Shown piece after piece: positions 21,600-32,989 of a stretch of 64,000 bases of DNA. The notes beneath the pieces are model-generated. The model was not told the DNA's origin and did no database searches. It saw nothing but the letters and a program-made list of their open reading frames with translations. Both the position numbers and the translations under genes were made by a program. The DNA is from Theocolax elegans (Eukaryota; Arthropoda; Insecta; Hymenoptera; Cerocephalidae). The DNA lies in NCBI GenBank assembly GCA_026168455.1, contig CM047425.1, positions 47,192,362-47,256,361 on the forward strand, in the 5' to 3' direction. Positions within the stretch are counted from its first letter, which is position 1. The number at the start of each line of letters is the position of its first letter.

Positions 21600-23345
21600 G
21601 GTATCTTCAGCGTAGATCACTACCTGATGTCTCTCATCTGTCAGAGTATTTAGTAAGTTATTTTTTACCAGGCGCCATAGAAGGGGAGATAGCTATTCCT
21701 TGTAGGCAACCTGAATTGACATTGCCCTTAATAGTAGTGACTCTGTTCGTAGTTTTAAGCAAGCGGTTGCCCAGCATATGGCGGGCTCATTCAACAAACA
21801 TTCAGGGAACTCCCCGATCAATCATTGCTGATCTAGTGACCGCCCGAGACGTGTTGTTGAAGGCCCTTTCTATGCTCATTGTAACCGCAACTGCAAATTC
21901 TCTACATTCATGTAGCGATTGAATGAGTCACATTGCTTTAAGGAGAGCGGCCCCGTTGAGTGACCTGCTCTGTAGGCATGTTGATTTCTGTTAAAAGGCT
22001 TATTTTATAAAACTTTATGTATCAGAAACCTGTAAACCAGCCTTTCCAAACGTTTAAATGTGAATAAGGTCAGGTGAAAGTCTTTCGAAGTGGTGTAACT
22101 TTGTCTCCCCACTGTCGTGTTGAAGAGCACCACACTCCCTGTCACACTACGGGTACATGACCGAGAACGAGGCTGCTCCTAAAGATCCTTATTAAAGCCC
22201 ATGATTGCATACCCATCCTTTTGATGGAGACTCACAAAAATTTCGTCCGCGTTAGGGGATTTAGAAGGTTGTAAAAATCGTATGGCCCATTTGACCTTTT
22301 CCTCAGTGACTATAACCTTAGCCAGTTCATGATGTCAGTGCCATTGTGACACCATCCATTTGCAAGCAGTTTTAGGCACAGCGAGTTCGTCTTCTGACTC
22401 CGAGAAGCCTGGAAAATAAATACTGCTTAAGTACACTAGGGTGTCCTCATCAGAGGTAGAAAACTTATTGGTTGAAAGCTTACGAGAGCCAAGGACAGCC
22501 TCTACGTTTTTGGACAGGATTTTGTCTAATCTTGAACCTCGCTGTCACCTTCGACTTCCACACAATAAGTGGTTCAGCTTTCCTTCTGAGCTTTCCTAAT
22601 TTCAGGTCTATAGTAATCTCTTTCCTTTCTGTATGTAGTCTAAGGGAGTCTCCTTTATCTAGCTTTATTGAGTAGTTTTCGAAGGGATCTTCTCAATTGT
22701 TCTAGTTTGTCTGCCGACCAGCACATTTGATCTTCAGGTTTCTTCTTGCTTAATGGGCAGTTTTTCTCAAAGATTTGGCGGAGTGAAATTCCTCTAGTAG
22801 CCTACCCTCTACCTCCATGACGATCTGAGAGAGGTCCGACAACGAGAAACACAGTGAGATGTTAATAACTTTAGCCTTTATGGCATTCTGAAAAGTGCCG
22901 CTCCTCTTTTGTTTACGTTAGAGCTGCCCCGTAGTTCATGATGTGCGTTTGAATCACATTCTATTAGGACTAGCATGCCTTGTTCCTGTCAGTGGTTGAT
23001 CAATATAACAACCTCCTTCGGTGAAACGTTGGTATCCTCATAGGGAAAATAGGCCAAGACAATAATTAGTCTGCCGAATTCCGCAACATTAATGGAAACG
23101 ACCATTTTAGATCTTGTGTGCGACATTCCCAGAGGAGGACAACATTTAGTCCTTTGCTGGCAATGTCTGCCCTTGGACTATTTGCTGTTGGTTCTCTATG
23201 GCACTGCAAGCTGCCTTGGCTCTTAATGTCACCATTCACAATCTAAGGCTCTTGGATTAATGAGATACCTGTGTGAATTATAGCCATGCTTCTCTGCAAA
23301 ATTGTAGAGGTGTTTTTGCTATGATGCAAGTTAATTTGGGTTATT
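21600..23345 (-). pseudogene. R1-type LINE ORF2 (endonuclease and reverse transcriptase), decayed
   Basis: Reading right to left there is an apurinic-like endonuclease start (INLHHSKNTSTILQRSMA, then ISLIQEPWI). Next come the SNAHHELRGSSNVNKRG block, the linker (SSDEDTLVYLSSIYFPG, then VTEEKVKWAIRFLQPSKSP), and the polymerase region with IERAFNNTS, GNVNSGCLQG and VIYAEDTL, where intact enzymes have YADD. Many stops and frameshifts separate these blocks. The gene stops at the TTAA where the Kolobok-type element inserted, and the remainder of the polymerase is not found on the other side. The family is R1/I/Jockey-like; the closest clade cannot be fixed by eye. Confidence 0.75.
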
Positions 23346-23399
23346 GACAGAGTTAAAGAAGCCAATTATGTGCTTTCCACCTCCATCTCAACCGCGTCT

Positions 23400-24290
23400 C
23401 AACGCAATCTGGCAGACCTTACTGAGCCACCTTAAAGATGACTCCGCCCAGATTCAGCCAGGATCTAGAGTCCAGGGCTTTTTGCGTCCTGACATGGGAC
23501 TAAATTCGTGGATAGCTATTCTCCCTTTCCTGCCATCCCGATACATCCGAGAGGTTAGTGGCTCGCCAGCTTGATGTTTTCGAGGAGGAGTTGAACTCCT
23601 CCAGACGCCGCAGCACTGTGATCAGCTCCGCCTTTGCAGCCATTCCATGATCCCTTCGTTGTAGGCCGCTCCCACAACGCCTTCCAAGGATTCAAATCTC
23701 GTGTACTGCGCCAGTGGAATGGCTTTTAAGATCTCCTTAAGGTGATCCTGATCCCGCTGAGATCCTCCTGGGTGAGAGCCACTTCGGGGTGGTTTTCAGC
23801 GGTCAGGACCACCAAGAGGGGGTTAGCTCTTTGCACCGCAGTTAAGGTACTTTTCTGAGGACCGCTGGGCTCTGACGAAGAGGCCTTTGGATTCCCTTTT
23901 GAGCTTGCGTCTGCAGGGCCGTAATGTCATTTCTTGACCGGCGATACTCTAAGTGGCATGTCCTTGGACTCCTTCCTTCTCTTCGTAATCGCCTGGGTTT
24001 GCCTTGATCCCTGATTGGCTTAGTGAGCCACTACTAGCAGCCCAACCAGCTGTCTTGAGTTTTTTCAACCTCTTTCGGTATACCCTGCACCTCTTGTTTA
24101 TTAGGTACGGATCGTATACCGGAAGGTTGGCTGGTGCAGGGGTACGTGGAACCTCTCGTGTTCACAACCTCAGGAGCCTTGGAATTCAAAGCGGTTTTGG
24201 AGTCCGCTTACTCGTGGGCTTATGGAACCATAGGTGCATGATTTTGATGGAGTTACCTAACGGTACACATTTGATCTTAATTTGATCCAT
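23400..24290 (-). pseudogene. R1-type LINE ORF1 (gag-like) remnant
   Basis: Directly upstream of ORF2 on the same strand, fragments resemble the ORF1 proteins found with R1-like insect LINEs: LLVVLTAENHPEVALTQEDL, then RRLEEFNSSSKTSSWR followed by a GRKKPWTLDPG tail. The stretch is richer in G and C than most of the window. Stops and frameshifts are frequent. No intact zinc knuckle is seen. Confidence 0.45.
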
Positions 24291-24321
24291 TGATGTTTCT
24301 CTGACCTTGTATTTTAATACA

Positions 24322-24780
24322 TATTTTATTTATTCATTTATTTATTTATTGCCCAGATAAAAATGACAAAATTACTAATTACAATAGTGTAGTACAATTA
24401 TATAACTGCCTGTAAAGATAATAATATATTGCATAATTACTTGCATACTAAGAATCTTAAAATAACTTACTTATTAAGATACATAATACAATAAAAAAAA
24501 CAAAATACAAACTTAACAAAAGCGCAGCAATTACACCCAACACCTATTCAGTATAACCAGTATAGTTCACAGTATTGGGGTTTGCTACCAAAACTTAATT
24601 AACATTTGTCTCCCTGTAGTATAACTCTCTGTTGTTGCATTTTTGTCCCTAGCAAAAATAATTCTTTCAATGCTGTTTAGCCATGCTTAACATGCTAGAT
24701 CTACCACACAAGTAACTCTAGAGTGAGGAAACATTTTTTTGTGTTGTTTATATGAATAAAATCGACATTTTAAGGTAAAA
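24322..24780 (-). mobile_element. LINE 3' end with TAAA tail
   Basis: The (TTTA)n tract at 24326-24350, read on the minus strand, is a TAAA tail like that of the LINE at 6575. Upstream on the minus strand (24593-24760) is a frame open but for one stop, reading HKKMFPHSRVTCVVDLAC, then AWLNSIERIIFARDKNAT and ending ..LIKFW. It looks like a decayed protein end that I do not recognise. It is probably a 5'-truncated insertion. Confidence 0.45.
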
Positions 24781-25365
24781 ACTATTTGATCTATAACTAC
24801 TATATCTTTATACAAAGGTTGTTGCTTGAATGGATATACAGACTTGTAAAAATTTGTTTACCCTGTATTTCTCGGTCAAAATATAAGATTGCTTTGATGT
24901 GATACAGTTTATTGATCTTTACGAACAACAAAACATGTTGTAAAAGAAATTTTTGCCAACGATTCGGACGTTTTAGCGCCGTCCCTTTTAAAGACTATAA
25001 AAAATTTAATCAAAAAAAAAAATTTTTACAGTAATAAATATAGTTAAAAATCGAAACACGTAACACACTCAGTATTTCCACCGAAAATTGATCGATGATT
25101 GACGGATACACACTCCATCTTAATTGTTATGGATCAATCTATCAAATGCACAGTCGCTAATAATTATAATTATTATCGTTATAAGCTAATTTAAAAACAA
25201 TTAAACAACTGAAAAAATTTTTATATGGAACTTAAAATACTAAAAGAAAGTGAGCTTCTTTAAAAATATCAATATACACACACCTTACACACAATCGAAA
25301 GTCTACATAAAAGCTATAGGACCTCCCCGTAGGGAGTCCAGTATTGTAATTAGCTAATATAAAGA
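24781..25365. other. Unassigned AT-rich stretch
   Basis: Apart from a GC-richer phrase near 24960-24990 (ACGATTCGGACGTTTTAGCG, of a kind often seen in retroelement ends), nothing is recognisable. Confidence 0.4.
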
Positions 25366-25710
25366 TCATGAGCCCCTGTAACCCCTGACAATACATATAT
25401 AACATGCGTGTATGTGTACTGCCGGGCTAAAATAAGTCGACAGCTCTCCCGTGTATCTGGAAAACATGCGCCGCGAAGAAGTAGCACACAGTCCTACTAT
25501 GCTAGGGCCTCTTGGGATTCTCCCGGCAGCTCGGAAGCAAACAGTCCGATTCGCGCCACCTTCATACACTACATGATCCCCCGACACAGAGAGACCGATT
25601 TTAGTAAGCAATCGACCGAGTCTAAGAGTTTTTGCGGCTACAAATGATCCATTATTAAGCGCTACTTTATAAATATTCTTGAGATAGTTTATATTTTCTA
25701 TTCGGTTCAA
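25366..25710 (-). CDS. Unrecognised 114-aa open frame
   Basis: A minus-strand frame MNRIENINYLKNIYKVALNN.. passes through a GC-richer middle with ..KTLRLGRLLTKIGLSVSGDH.. and a Cys/Tyr-containing end. It has no known motif, signal peptide or membrane segment. An overlapping plus-strand frame of 79 aa also exists, so the openness may reflect composition. It could be part of an LTR or a short host exon; neither is supported further. Confidence 0.15.
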   Translation of the reverse strand: MNRIENINYLKNIYKVALNNGSFVAAKTLRLGRLLTKIGLSVSGDHVVYEGGANRTVCFRAAGRIPRGPSIVGLCATSSRRMFSRYTGELSTYFSPAVHIHACYICIVRGYRGS

Positions 25711-25729
25711 AGTGTCGATATGTATATAT

Positions 25730-26676
25730 GGGCTATTTCACGTCAAGTGGTACGATGAAAATTTTAAATCGCTCCAAAATTTGAGAACAGGCTGGAAATA
25801 TCTTCAAGAAGATAGAAAAAAAATTTTAGGTGTTAAAAATAATTTGTCTAAGAGTTATTCCACCATGAAAAATGGAAATTTTTCAATTTTTTTGAAAATT
25901 TTCTATTTTCAAAGCCATTTATCTCAAATTCTATTAATTTTTTTGAAAAAACATTATAAACAACTTTTGTTCAAAATAATCTTTAGAACTTATCTACCTT
26001 GGTTACAATTCTTAATTCTAAAATCTCGAAGAGATAGAACGCCCGGAAATATTGAATATCAAAAAAAGGCGACCACGCCACAATCGATTTTGATCTAACA
26101 ACGCTCAAAAGATCACAGTTTTCGCGAGCTTTCGAATGGCGGTGGTTAGATTATTGGCCAAGATCGCTGTTGTAGGTTATGCCCTAAAATACATGAAAAT
26201 TAGTGATTTTATGAGGTTTATGAGGCATAACTTACACCAGCGGTCTTGGCCAATAATCTAACCACCGCCATTCGAAAGCTCGCGAAAAATGTGATCTTTT
26301 GAGCGGTGTTAGATCAAAATCGATTGTGGCGTGGTCGCCTTTTTTTGATATTCAATATTTACGGTCGTTCTATCTCTTTGAGATTTTAAAATTAAGAATT
26401 GTAACCCAGGTAGATAAGTTCTAAAGATTATTTTGAACAAAAGTTGTTTGTAATGTTTTTTAAAAAAAATTGATAGATTTTGAGATAAATGGCTTTAAAA
26501 ATAGAAAATTTTCTAAAAAATTGAAAAATTTCCATTTTTCATGGTGGAATAACTCTTAGACAAATTATTTTTAACACCTAAAATTTTTTTCTATCTTCTT
26601 GAAGATATTTCCAGCCTGTTCTCAAATTTTGGAGCGATTTAAAATTTTCATCGTACCACTTGACGTGAAATAGCCC
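25730..26676. mobile_element. 947-bp palindromic element, family S
   Basis: It starts GGGCTATTTCACGTCAAGTG and ends with its exact reverse complement. The arms are about 450 bp and highly similar, around a short centre containing TATGCCCTAAAATACATGAA. Flanking ATAT on both sides suggests a TA target. No transposase is encoded; the longest frame (25712-26098) is a by-product of AT-rich sequence. The arm at 1-436 is a diverged relative, and fragments resembling it occur near 59370-59460. Confidence 0.85.
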
Positions 26677-26874
26677 ATATGCATTTAACATCTCTAAAAA
26701 CATACGCTGATTAAAATTATTTTCTATGTCAATGATGCATGTTTATTTAAGTCAATATTATGTCCTGTATTAATCGTATGGACTGATAAAGCGGATCTGT
26801 CATTTTTATTTTTTGCAATAAAATACCTTGTAGTGATTGTTCTGCGCAATACATAGGCACAAGTAAGCGTAAAC
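26677..26874. other. Unassigned AT-rich stretch
   Basis: No features seen. Confidence 0.4.
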
Positions 26875-27468
26875 TTAAGACACGCATACGTGAACATAAA
26901 TATGACGTTCTACCCTATTTTCTATTTTATCAAAAACTGTTTCTATTGGTGCATATTTCATTGCAGATTTACTTCCTTTTTCTACAATATTTTCAACATT
27001 TTTCTTTACGTAATGAATTTGTTTAACATTTAATAAATATTTATTTTTATTACATTCATTACCATTATTTACAACAGATTCTTTTTTCTGTATTAAACTA
27101 ATCTTTAATTTGTTCTCTTCAATTATTGTCACTTGGTTACTTTCAAGTTGTTTGCTAACAACATCAAGTATATACTTATTTCTTATTTTATTTGCTATTT
27201 CTCTTATATAAGTAAAATTGGTTTTTATATTCGTTTTGTTCTTCATTTTATCTCAGTTTTATTTTGTTATACGCTTATGTGATCTATTCTTATGTGATTC
27301 ACACAATTTATTTGCACAAAAATATATTCTTGTGTCTAGTAATAACTTATCAGCTATACTACTATCCCATAGGACTTCCAATGCAGGTTTCGTACACTCG
27401 CCGCAAATTACATTATTTACCAATTCATAAAATAATTTTTTTAATTTTGTACAATTTATTTTTTTCAT
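26875..27468 (-). pseudogene. Unrecognised gene remnant with Cys/His motif
   Basis: Two minus-strand frames lie in the same phase: 27468-27259 (MKKINCTKLKKLFYELVNNV..) and 27246-26875 (MKNKTNIKTNFTYIREIANK..), separated by TAA and TGA a few codons apart. The first contains CGEC and, about 30 residues later, CANKLCESH, a spacing compatible with a small zinc-binding fold. The second is Asn/Lys-rich. If the two stops are mutations, the original protein was at least 190 residues. Its family is not recognised. It could be an accessory protein of a mobile element. Confidence 0.3.
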
Positions 27469-27514
27469 TTTATAACTTTAATAATTTTTTATTATCCAGT
27501 TTTTTTAAATTTAT

Positions 27515-28145
27515 AAGATAAATGAATTTATTGATCTTCACAAGCCAAAGACTATTCCTCACAACTCAAGTAAGGCGGACTGTATTAATACCGGCCACTT
27601 TAGAAACCCCACAAGATGAGTGTTTGAAAAGACAAAGACAAGCTAAGTAAAAAAAAAAATATAAAATTTAATTGATTGTAGTATAAAATTAAAAAATAAA
27701 CTTAAAAAGACGAAAAAAGTAAGAAAGGAAAAGAAGAAAATTTATTGTATTTCGCCCTGAGTATGCCTGGTGGGCTCATCAGTAGAGTCCAGGCATCTCG
27801 TCTCTAGATACAGATGAAAGATATAAAAACTTTGAAAACCAGCTCTATCCTGACGAGGAAGACATGGGGTATATATGCCCTACCAATAGCAAACTTTAAT
27901 AAGTGCCACATATTAACAGGTATCCCCCTAACGCACTTACATAGAACTAATGTCTTAATCGTCAGAATATTGTCACATAAAGCATTTTTGTGATCTAATG
28001 CCATATAATTTTAAAATTTGAATTTTTCTAACTATTAGAAAATTCGTAAATTTATTGCTTGTTTACACTATAAGTTATAAGATAAATGAATTTATTGATC
28101 TCCACAAATTGAGTTGTGAGGAATAGTCTTTGGCTTGTTATTTTT
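27515..28145. repeat. Insertion bounded by direct repeats with flipped inner blocks
   Basis: A block GATAAATGAATTTATTGATC occurs in the same orientation at about 27518 and 28080. Next to the first copy is GCCAAAGACTATTCCTCACA, and next to the second is the reverse complement of that block (28113-28142). The direct copies look like a target duplication. The flipped block suggests twin priming, template switching or an inversion. The interior (27570-28080) holds purine-rich sequence (27640-27740) and no recognisable gene. Confidence 0.5.
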
Positions 28146-28560
28146 TATTATTGCATTTTTCAGATGGTCTTGTCATGTCAATAAAACCTGGTACATAGCT
28201 TGCTTTACAAAAATTATTGATAATTCCTGATTTATGGCATTATTTCTGAGTAAATCAATATTAAAATCCCCTAAAATTAAATGTTATTTATACTTTTTCA
28301 TAGAACTTGCAGACTGTATACCACAGACCTTAGAATTTTATTTTTTGTATTTATCTTTATTATAGAGCTCATTATTGCCAACCTTTCAGATACCATCGTT
28401 TGTGTTTTTTAATTATGTTACTTTATATATATAGTACAACTCCATCCGATCTATTAATTTTACTACTATTGTAATATATTCTATACCCAGGTATTTCATA
28501 CAATTAATAACATTCAAAATCTATGTTTCAATACATACGATTACTATGGGTCTAACGCAT
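28146..28560 (-). pseudogene. LINE endonuclease fragment
   Basis: The minus strand reads, from right to left, IPGYRIYYNSSKINRSDGVV, a block typical of LINE endonucleases. After frameshifts it reads LILGDFNIDLLRNNAI, the conserved GDFN motif with its catalytic Asp and Asn. No reverse transcriptase follows. The fragment is cut on its 5' side by the left LTR of the gypsy element at 28577. Confidence 0.6.
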
Positions 28561-28576
28561 AAACTCATGGTACATG

Positions 28577-28919
28577 TGTGAGGCAAGCCTCATTTAATTA
28601 ATTAAGAAAATAAGTATTTGTTTAGTAACAGAGATGAGATGGTGTGAGAGAGATGGATGTAGAGAAGTGACAGGTGAGGTTAGGACTGCGGTAGTTCATA
28701 GATACCGGCCCGAGCCACTCTCATTACCGGGAAATCGTGAATGAGAGTTTACGTGATAATGATAGGGAATATTTCGGTTTGTTGAGGATGATGGATACAA
28801 GGGAAGGATTGGCGGTTAATGATTACACGTAGCACCGGACATACTGCGTACAAGTATCAATGTACGAGCGAAGCAGCTGACGATATCGTGGTAGCCCGTG
28901 TATATCAATCGGATAGTAG
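28577..28919 (+). repeat. Left LTR, 5' portion only
   Basis: It begins TGTGAGGCAAGCCTCA, a palindromic end, and matches 39075-39326 plus 39789-39893 of the right LTR. After ..TCGGATA the two diverge. The expected LTR end and primer site are missing. Segment 28920-29268 therefore holds residual leader or unrelated sequence. Confidence 0.75.
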
Positions 28920-29268
28920 CATTAGATTTTGTACAAACCCATAATTGATACTTGTAAATGGCGGTTTCCGCCTTGAACACACGTTCGACCACGTTGTAAG
29001 CTTTTATTACCTTGCGATTGATAGCGTAGGAACGGAACGTCCAAGCGTAGAATTAAATGATTGATAAATTATTATTTTTTGTGATTCTGCCCATTTTATG
29101 CGTTTTTCCTTGAATATTAAGTTTCTTTTTACGAATTTAAATTATATTTTTTAATATTCGTTTACACTACTTTCCTCAAAAGAAAAGAGAAGTTGCTGAT
29201 ATCTAGTATTACACCACATACAATATATATATCTACATTTATATATATATAGATTATACCGTGCTGCG

Positions 29269-31557
29269 ATGATAAATACAAAATTATTACGTAATGTTCC
29301 ATGGGACCCATATGTTGACGAAGTAAACTATTCAGAAAGGCTAGTACGTACCAGAGTGGAACCAGAGTTAACAGAATTGAAAGCAGCCAAACTAGGAGCA
29401 ATTAAGAAAACAAAAAGAAAAATTGCAAAACCAAATATTCTACAAAATATAAAAACTCGAGCACAAACGAAACAAAATCAGGAAAACCAGAATGTATTGG
29501 CGGAAACGGAAACACAGACTAGAGTACCTAGCAACACACATGATGAACAGAACATACAGTCACAGCTAGACGTAATAGCAACAACGACGACGACACTGAC
29601 ACAAACGAGTACAACAACGACAAACTCCTTTTATTGCGACAAACGTACGATCGATCTCCGTACGTCAATCAGGGACGATACAATCAACGAGTGTGACGGA
29701 TCATCTTTCCCTCAGGTACGACCCGGGATTGCCAATTGGACCACAATTAGAGAATATTGCAACTGAAGGTTTAAGACAAGTAGCCGCTAATACGAGATTA
29801 GCGCAGTCGTTAAGAATGAGTCCAGATTCATCACTCCCTCCAATGTTAGTATAGCCCTTAAGTAATTTTAATACATCAAGGTCGCAAAACGTCACAAATG
29901 GCATACAAAGGGAAAACAACTCCCAACCTGACACAAGAAGAAGAAGCACGGAAATAAACACAGAAAATGAAATGCAAAGAAGAGACGAAGCATTATGTAG
30001 CCAAGAACAAATTATGGCGGAGAATAATAATAACAACATAAGACCAGACATGGAAGATTCAATTACGTATGAGGAAGAAGAAATGAACGTACAAAATTAT
30101 TCACACAATCATGATAATGATTACGAGAAGCAATGGGTAAACGATACAAGTTATATTAGGCGAGAAGAACGTCAAACAAGGTTAGAAATTGATCGCAGAG
30201 CTTCTAGATACGTACAATTACAGAAAGAAAGTGCAAAAGCAGCACGTGTAAATAGTACACCAATAGGTCAAAGAAACAACGTAGCCGATCGAGCTCATGT
30301 AAATGAGACAAACAGTGAAAGCCTAGACAAAAACGAGTGCGTATCATTGCAAACTCCAGCACCTGGTGTTCTTGGTTCTACCCCGCCAAAATACATGTCA
30401 GAAGATAAAATGGTTAGAGAAGAAATTGAAAAACAAAAGAATGAAGAAATTTCAAATAAAAAAACCGAGGATGCACAAAAGGAAGAAAATACAGATGAGA
30501 AAAATAAAAAGAGTAGAAAGAAAAACGATAAAAAGAAAAGTTCAAGGAAACGCAAGGACAGAAGAAAACGTGACGATAGCGGAAGAGATGATAGTGACGA
30601 ATTTAGCGATAGCGATAAAGATGAGAGCGACGATGATAGTAGCGATGATAGTAGTAGTAGTAGTGAAGAGAGCGATAGTGATGATAATACAAGCTCTAAT
30701 AGTTCTGATTCGGATGATGATGATAAAAAAGAAGATAAAGAAAAAAGAATAAGAAAATATCAAAAACAAAGAAGAAGAGTAATACGAAGAAAAATAAAAG
30801 AAGATACGATTTCGCAGAAAGCGACAGAATAATGAGAATTTTCAAAGAATGGAGTTTGTCATTCTCAGGAGAAGAATGCGATAACGCAGGCGAATTCTTA
30901 ATGAGGTTGAAAAATTACAGGAAAAACATTTATATGAAGAATTCTCAATTCTTCCAAGGGTTACCCTGTATTCTGACAAAGAGAGCGAGCAGATGGTATA
31001 ACGACATACAAGACGAGTTGAGAAAATGGAAAAACTTTGAAAAATCATTCAAAGCCCAATTTATGAAAAAGCTTTCGGAAACAGATATATGGGAAGAAGC
31101 GTGGAAACGTACCCAAGGAAAAAATGAATCGATCACAAATTACATCGGATGTATGAAGCATATTTTTGCACATTTTAGAAAAGCTCCGTCTATAAAAAGA
31201 CAAATTGTAGTAGTATATCGCAATCTTAAACCAGATTATAGAAGATATATGGAAAACAAGAAAATAAAAGAGTATTCGAAATTAGAGAAATATGGTAGAA
31301 GACACGAAGATCAAATAGTGTTAAACAAGAGATTTAAACCCCCACCACCTTTAGAAAATTCAAAAATTCCAGATACAGCCGCCCCAGAATATATTAAACC
31401 GGGAAAAATAGCGGTAATAGATGAAAATAAGAAAGAAGACAATTATGAAAGTTGTGCGATAGAGAGAAATAGCAGTAAGGGAAGAAGGAATATAAAAGAG
31501 GCGAAGAAGAATACCGGTAAAGTTAAAGATATCGATGCAAAAGTAGTGGTACCATAA
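29269..31557 (+). pseudogene. gag: Gypsy Gag, N-terminal and capsid parts, frameshifted
   Basis: It opens MINTKLLRNVPWDPYVDEVN. Near 29715 a frameshift moves the coding frame (DPGLPIGPQLENIATEGL..), one TAG follows at about 29850, and the frame then runs open to 30832 through an extreme charged tract of Lys/Glu then Ser/Asp (30420-30740). A TAATG overlap passes to the next frame (30832-31557), which holds the recognisable retrotransposon Gag core (LTKRASRWYNDIQDELRKWK, then FKAQFMKKLSETDIWEEAWK). The TAATG junction may be a frameshift mutation or an original reinitiation site. The protein would form the particle shell; here it is broken. Confidence 0.7.
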
Positions 31558-31599
31558 CAAGGAATAATAGCGGAAATTTCAACATCTCCGTAACAACCC

Positions 31600-32208
31600 A
31601 ATAACCAACCACGTCCACGAGGCTCCCCACAGCAAAATTGGACAAGTTGGTCAAAACCCAATAACTATAGAAGAGAATTTAATAGCGGAAATACTACTGA
31701 TAATAATAGAAACAATTACACTAATAGCGGAGTAAATTACGAAAAAAGGAATGTTGGATACAATAATAGAAACTTTAGCGGAAATCCTAGACAATAGCAG
31801 ACTGGAAGCCAATCTAGATTTTCAACGATTGCACCCCAAATTAATAATGGAGCAAAACCACGAATCATGTCAGTGCCACCCCAAAGAATACAGGCACAAT
31901 TGACAGGTACCTTCGTGGGAGCATGCTTCCATTGCAATCAGGTGGGGCATCGTGCAGCTGAATGCCCGAATATCACATGCTATTATTGTCGCCAAACTGG
32001 ACATAGAACGACAACATGTCCGGCTAGATTGGCAGATATGAGGCAATACTGCCAAGCGTGTGGGAAAATGGGTGTAACTCTATCCAACTGTCCTGATTGT
32101 GAACATTGGAGACAAGCAATGGGAAACAGCAATGCTGGAGGACAGACGGGTCCCGTGTACTCACAGCTACAGCTTACCCAGGGCCCAGGACAGCAAATGA
32201 AGAATTAG
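31600..32208 (+). pseudogene. gag: Gypsy Gag C-terminus with three zinc motifs
   Basis: An Asn/Arg-rich linker (..NNRNNYTNSGVNYEKR..) with one TAG leads into two classic CCHC knuckles (CFHCNQVGHRAAEC and CYYCRQTGHRTTTC) and a third CX2CX9CX2C motif (CQACGKMGVTLSNCPDC). The frame ends at TAG 32206-32208. The overlapping next frame starts near 32106. Knuckles bind the element RNA during packaging. The third motif is shared with the gag-only LTR element at 12439-19414. Confidence 0.8.
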
Positions 32209-32989
32209 ACAAAGAAGATAAGAAGCCACAAATTAATTTAAACCAAACAAAAGTACCAGAGCAAACAAAAGAAGAATTGAAAAAGAAAACATTGAGGAAT
32301 GATGAAAGAATAGATGAGAAATATGGCTTGTCGAATGAAGTAGTAGAAAATAAAAAAAAGAATTACATAGAACCTTCTAGGACATCAGAAGGGGAATTAA
32401 GAAGTAGCGAAAAACATTCAAACAAAAAAATAGAGACGATGAAGAAGAAAGGCTCTACAGAAGAAAGCGAGAAGAGTGAAAACACCGAGGCGACCTATCA
32501 AAAGATAGAGTTACGTCCAGTTGCAGTCGACGAACGCGCTGTAGAGTCCTGGAAGGAAGAAGAAGAAAAAGACTATCAACGAATACCTGCTCTGTCAGTA
32601 GCAATTGACACACTACTTACAGACGTCAGGCAAAACGAAGAAATTTTGGACAAATCCGTGAGAGATGATAACATGACTCGGAATGAGGATGGTAAATCTA
32701 AACGAAACAAGTCCAAGAAAAAGTATTCAACATTGGGTCAAATTAATAATGAAGGAAGGAAGAAGTCGGTGGAAGATAGAAGTGAAGAAGATATAATCAA
32801 AGTAGAGAAAATTAAGAAAATGAATGTTAGACGTGAAGAATATGAAAAGAAGATAGAAATTCGACAAAGTAAAGATGAAGAAAACAAAGTAGAATTAATA
32901 GAAGATAAAAGAGATGAAAAAGCAGTAGCAGAAACAAGTGTAGAAAATAGAGGTTTTGTGCGGATAAATATTGGTGGAGTAGTCTTTAA
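32106..32989 (+). pseudogene. pol: Charged linker and N-terminal edge of the protease
   Basis: A Lys/Glu-rich frame of about 290 residues has weak coiled-coil character. It ends with RGFVRINIGGVVFK, the beta-strand that leads into a retropepsin. The sequence continues in frame after the transposon insertion at 35606 with GLLDSGATMS, proving that one protease was split. Its last codons before the stop at 33032 lie inside the insertion and are not native. Confidence 0.75.

Noticed and set aside
4085..24350. CRISPR-like or regularly spaced repeats
   Set aside because: The tandem units are contiguous satellites without unique spacers, and the context is eukaryotic transposon DNA.
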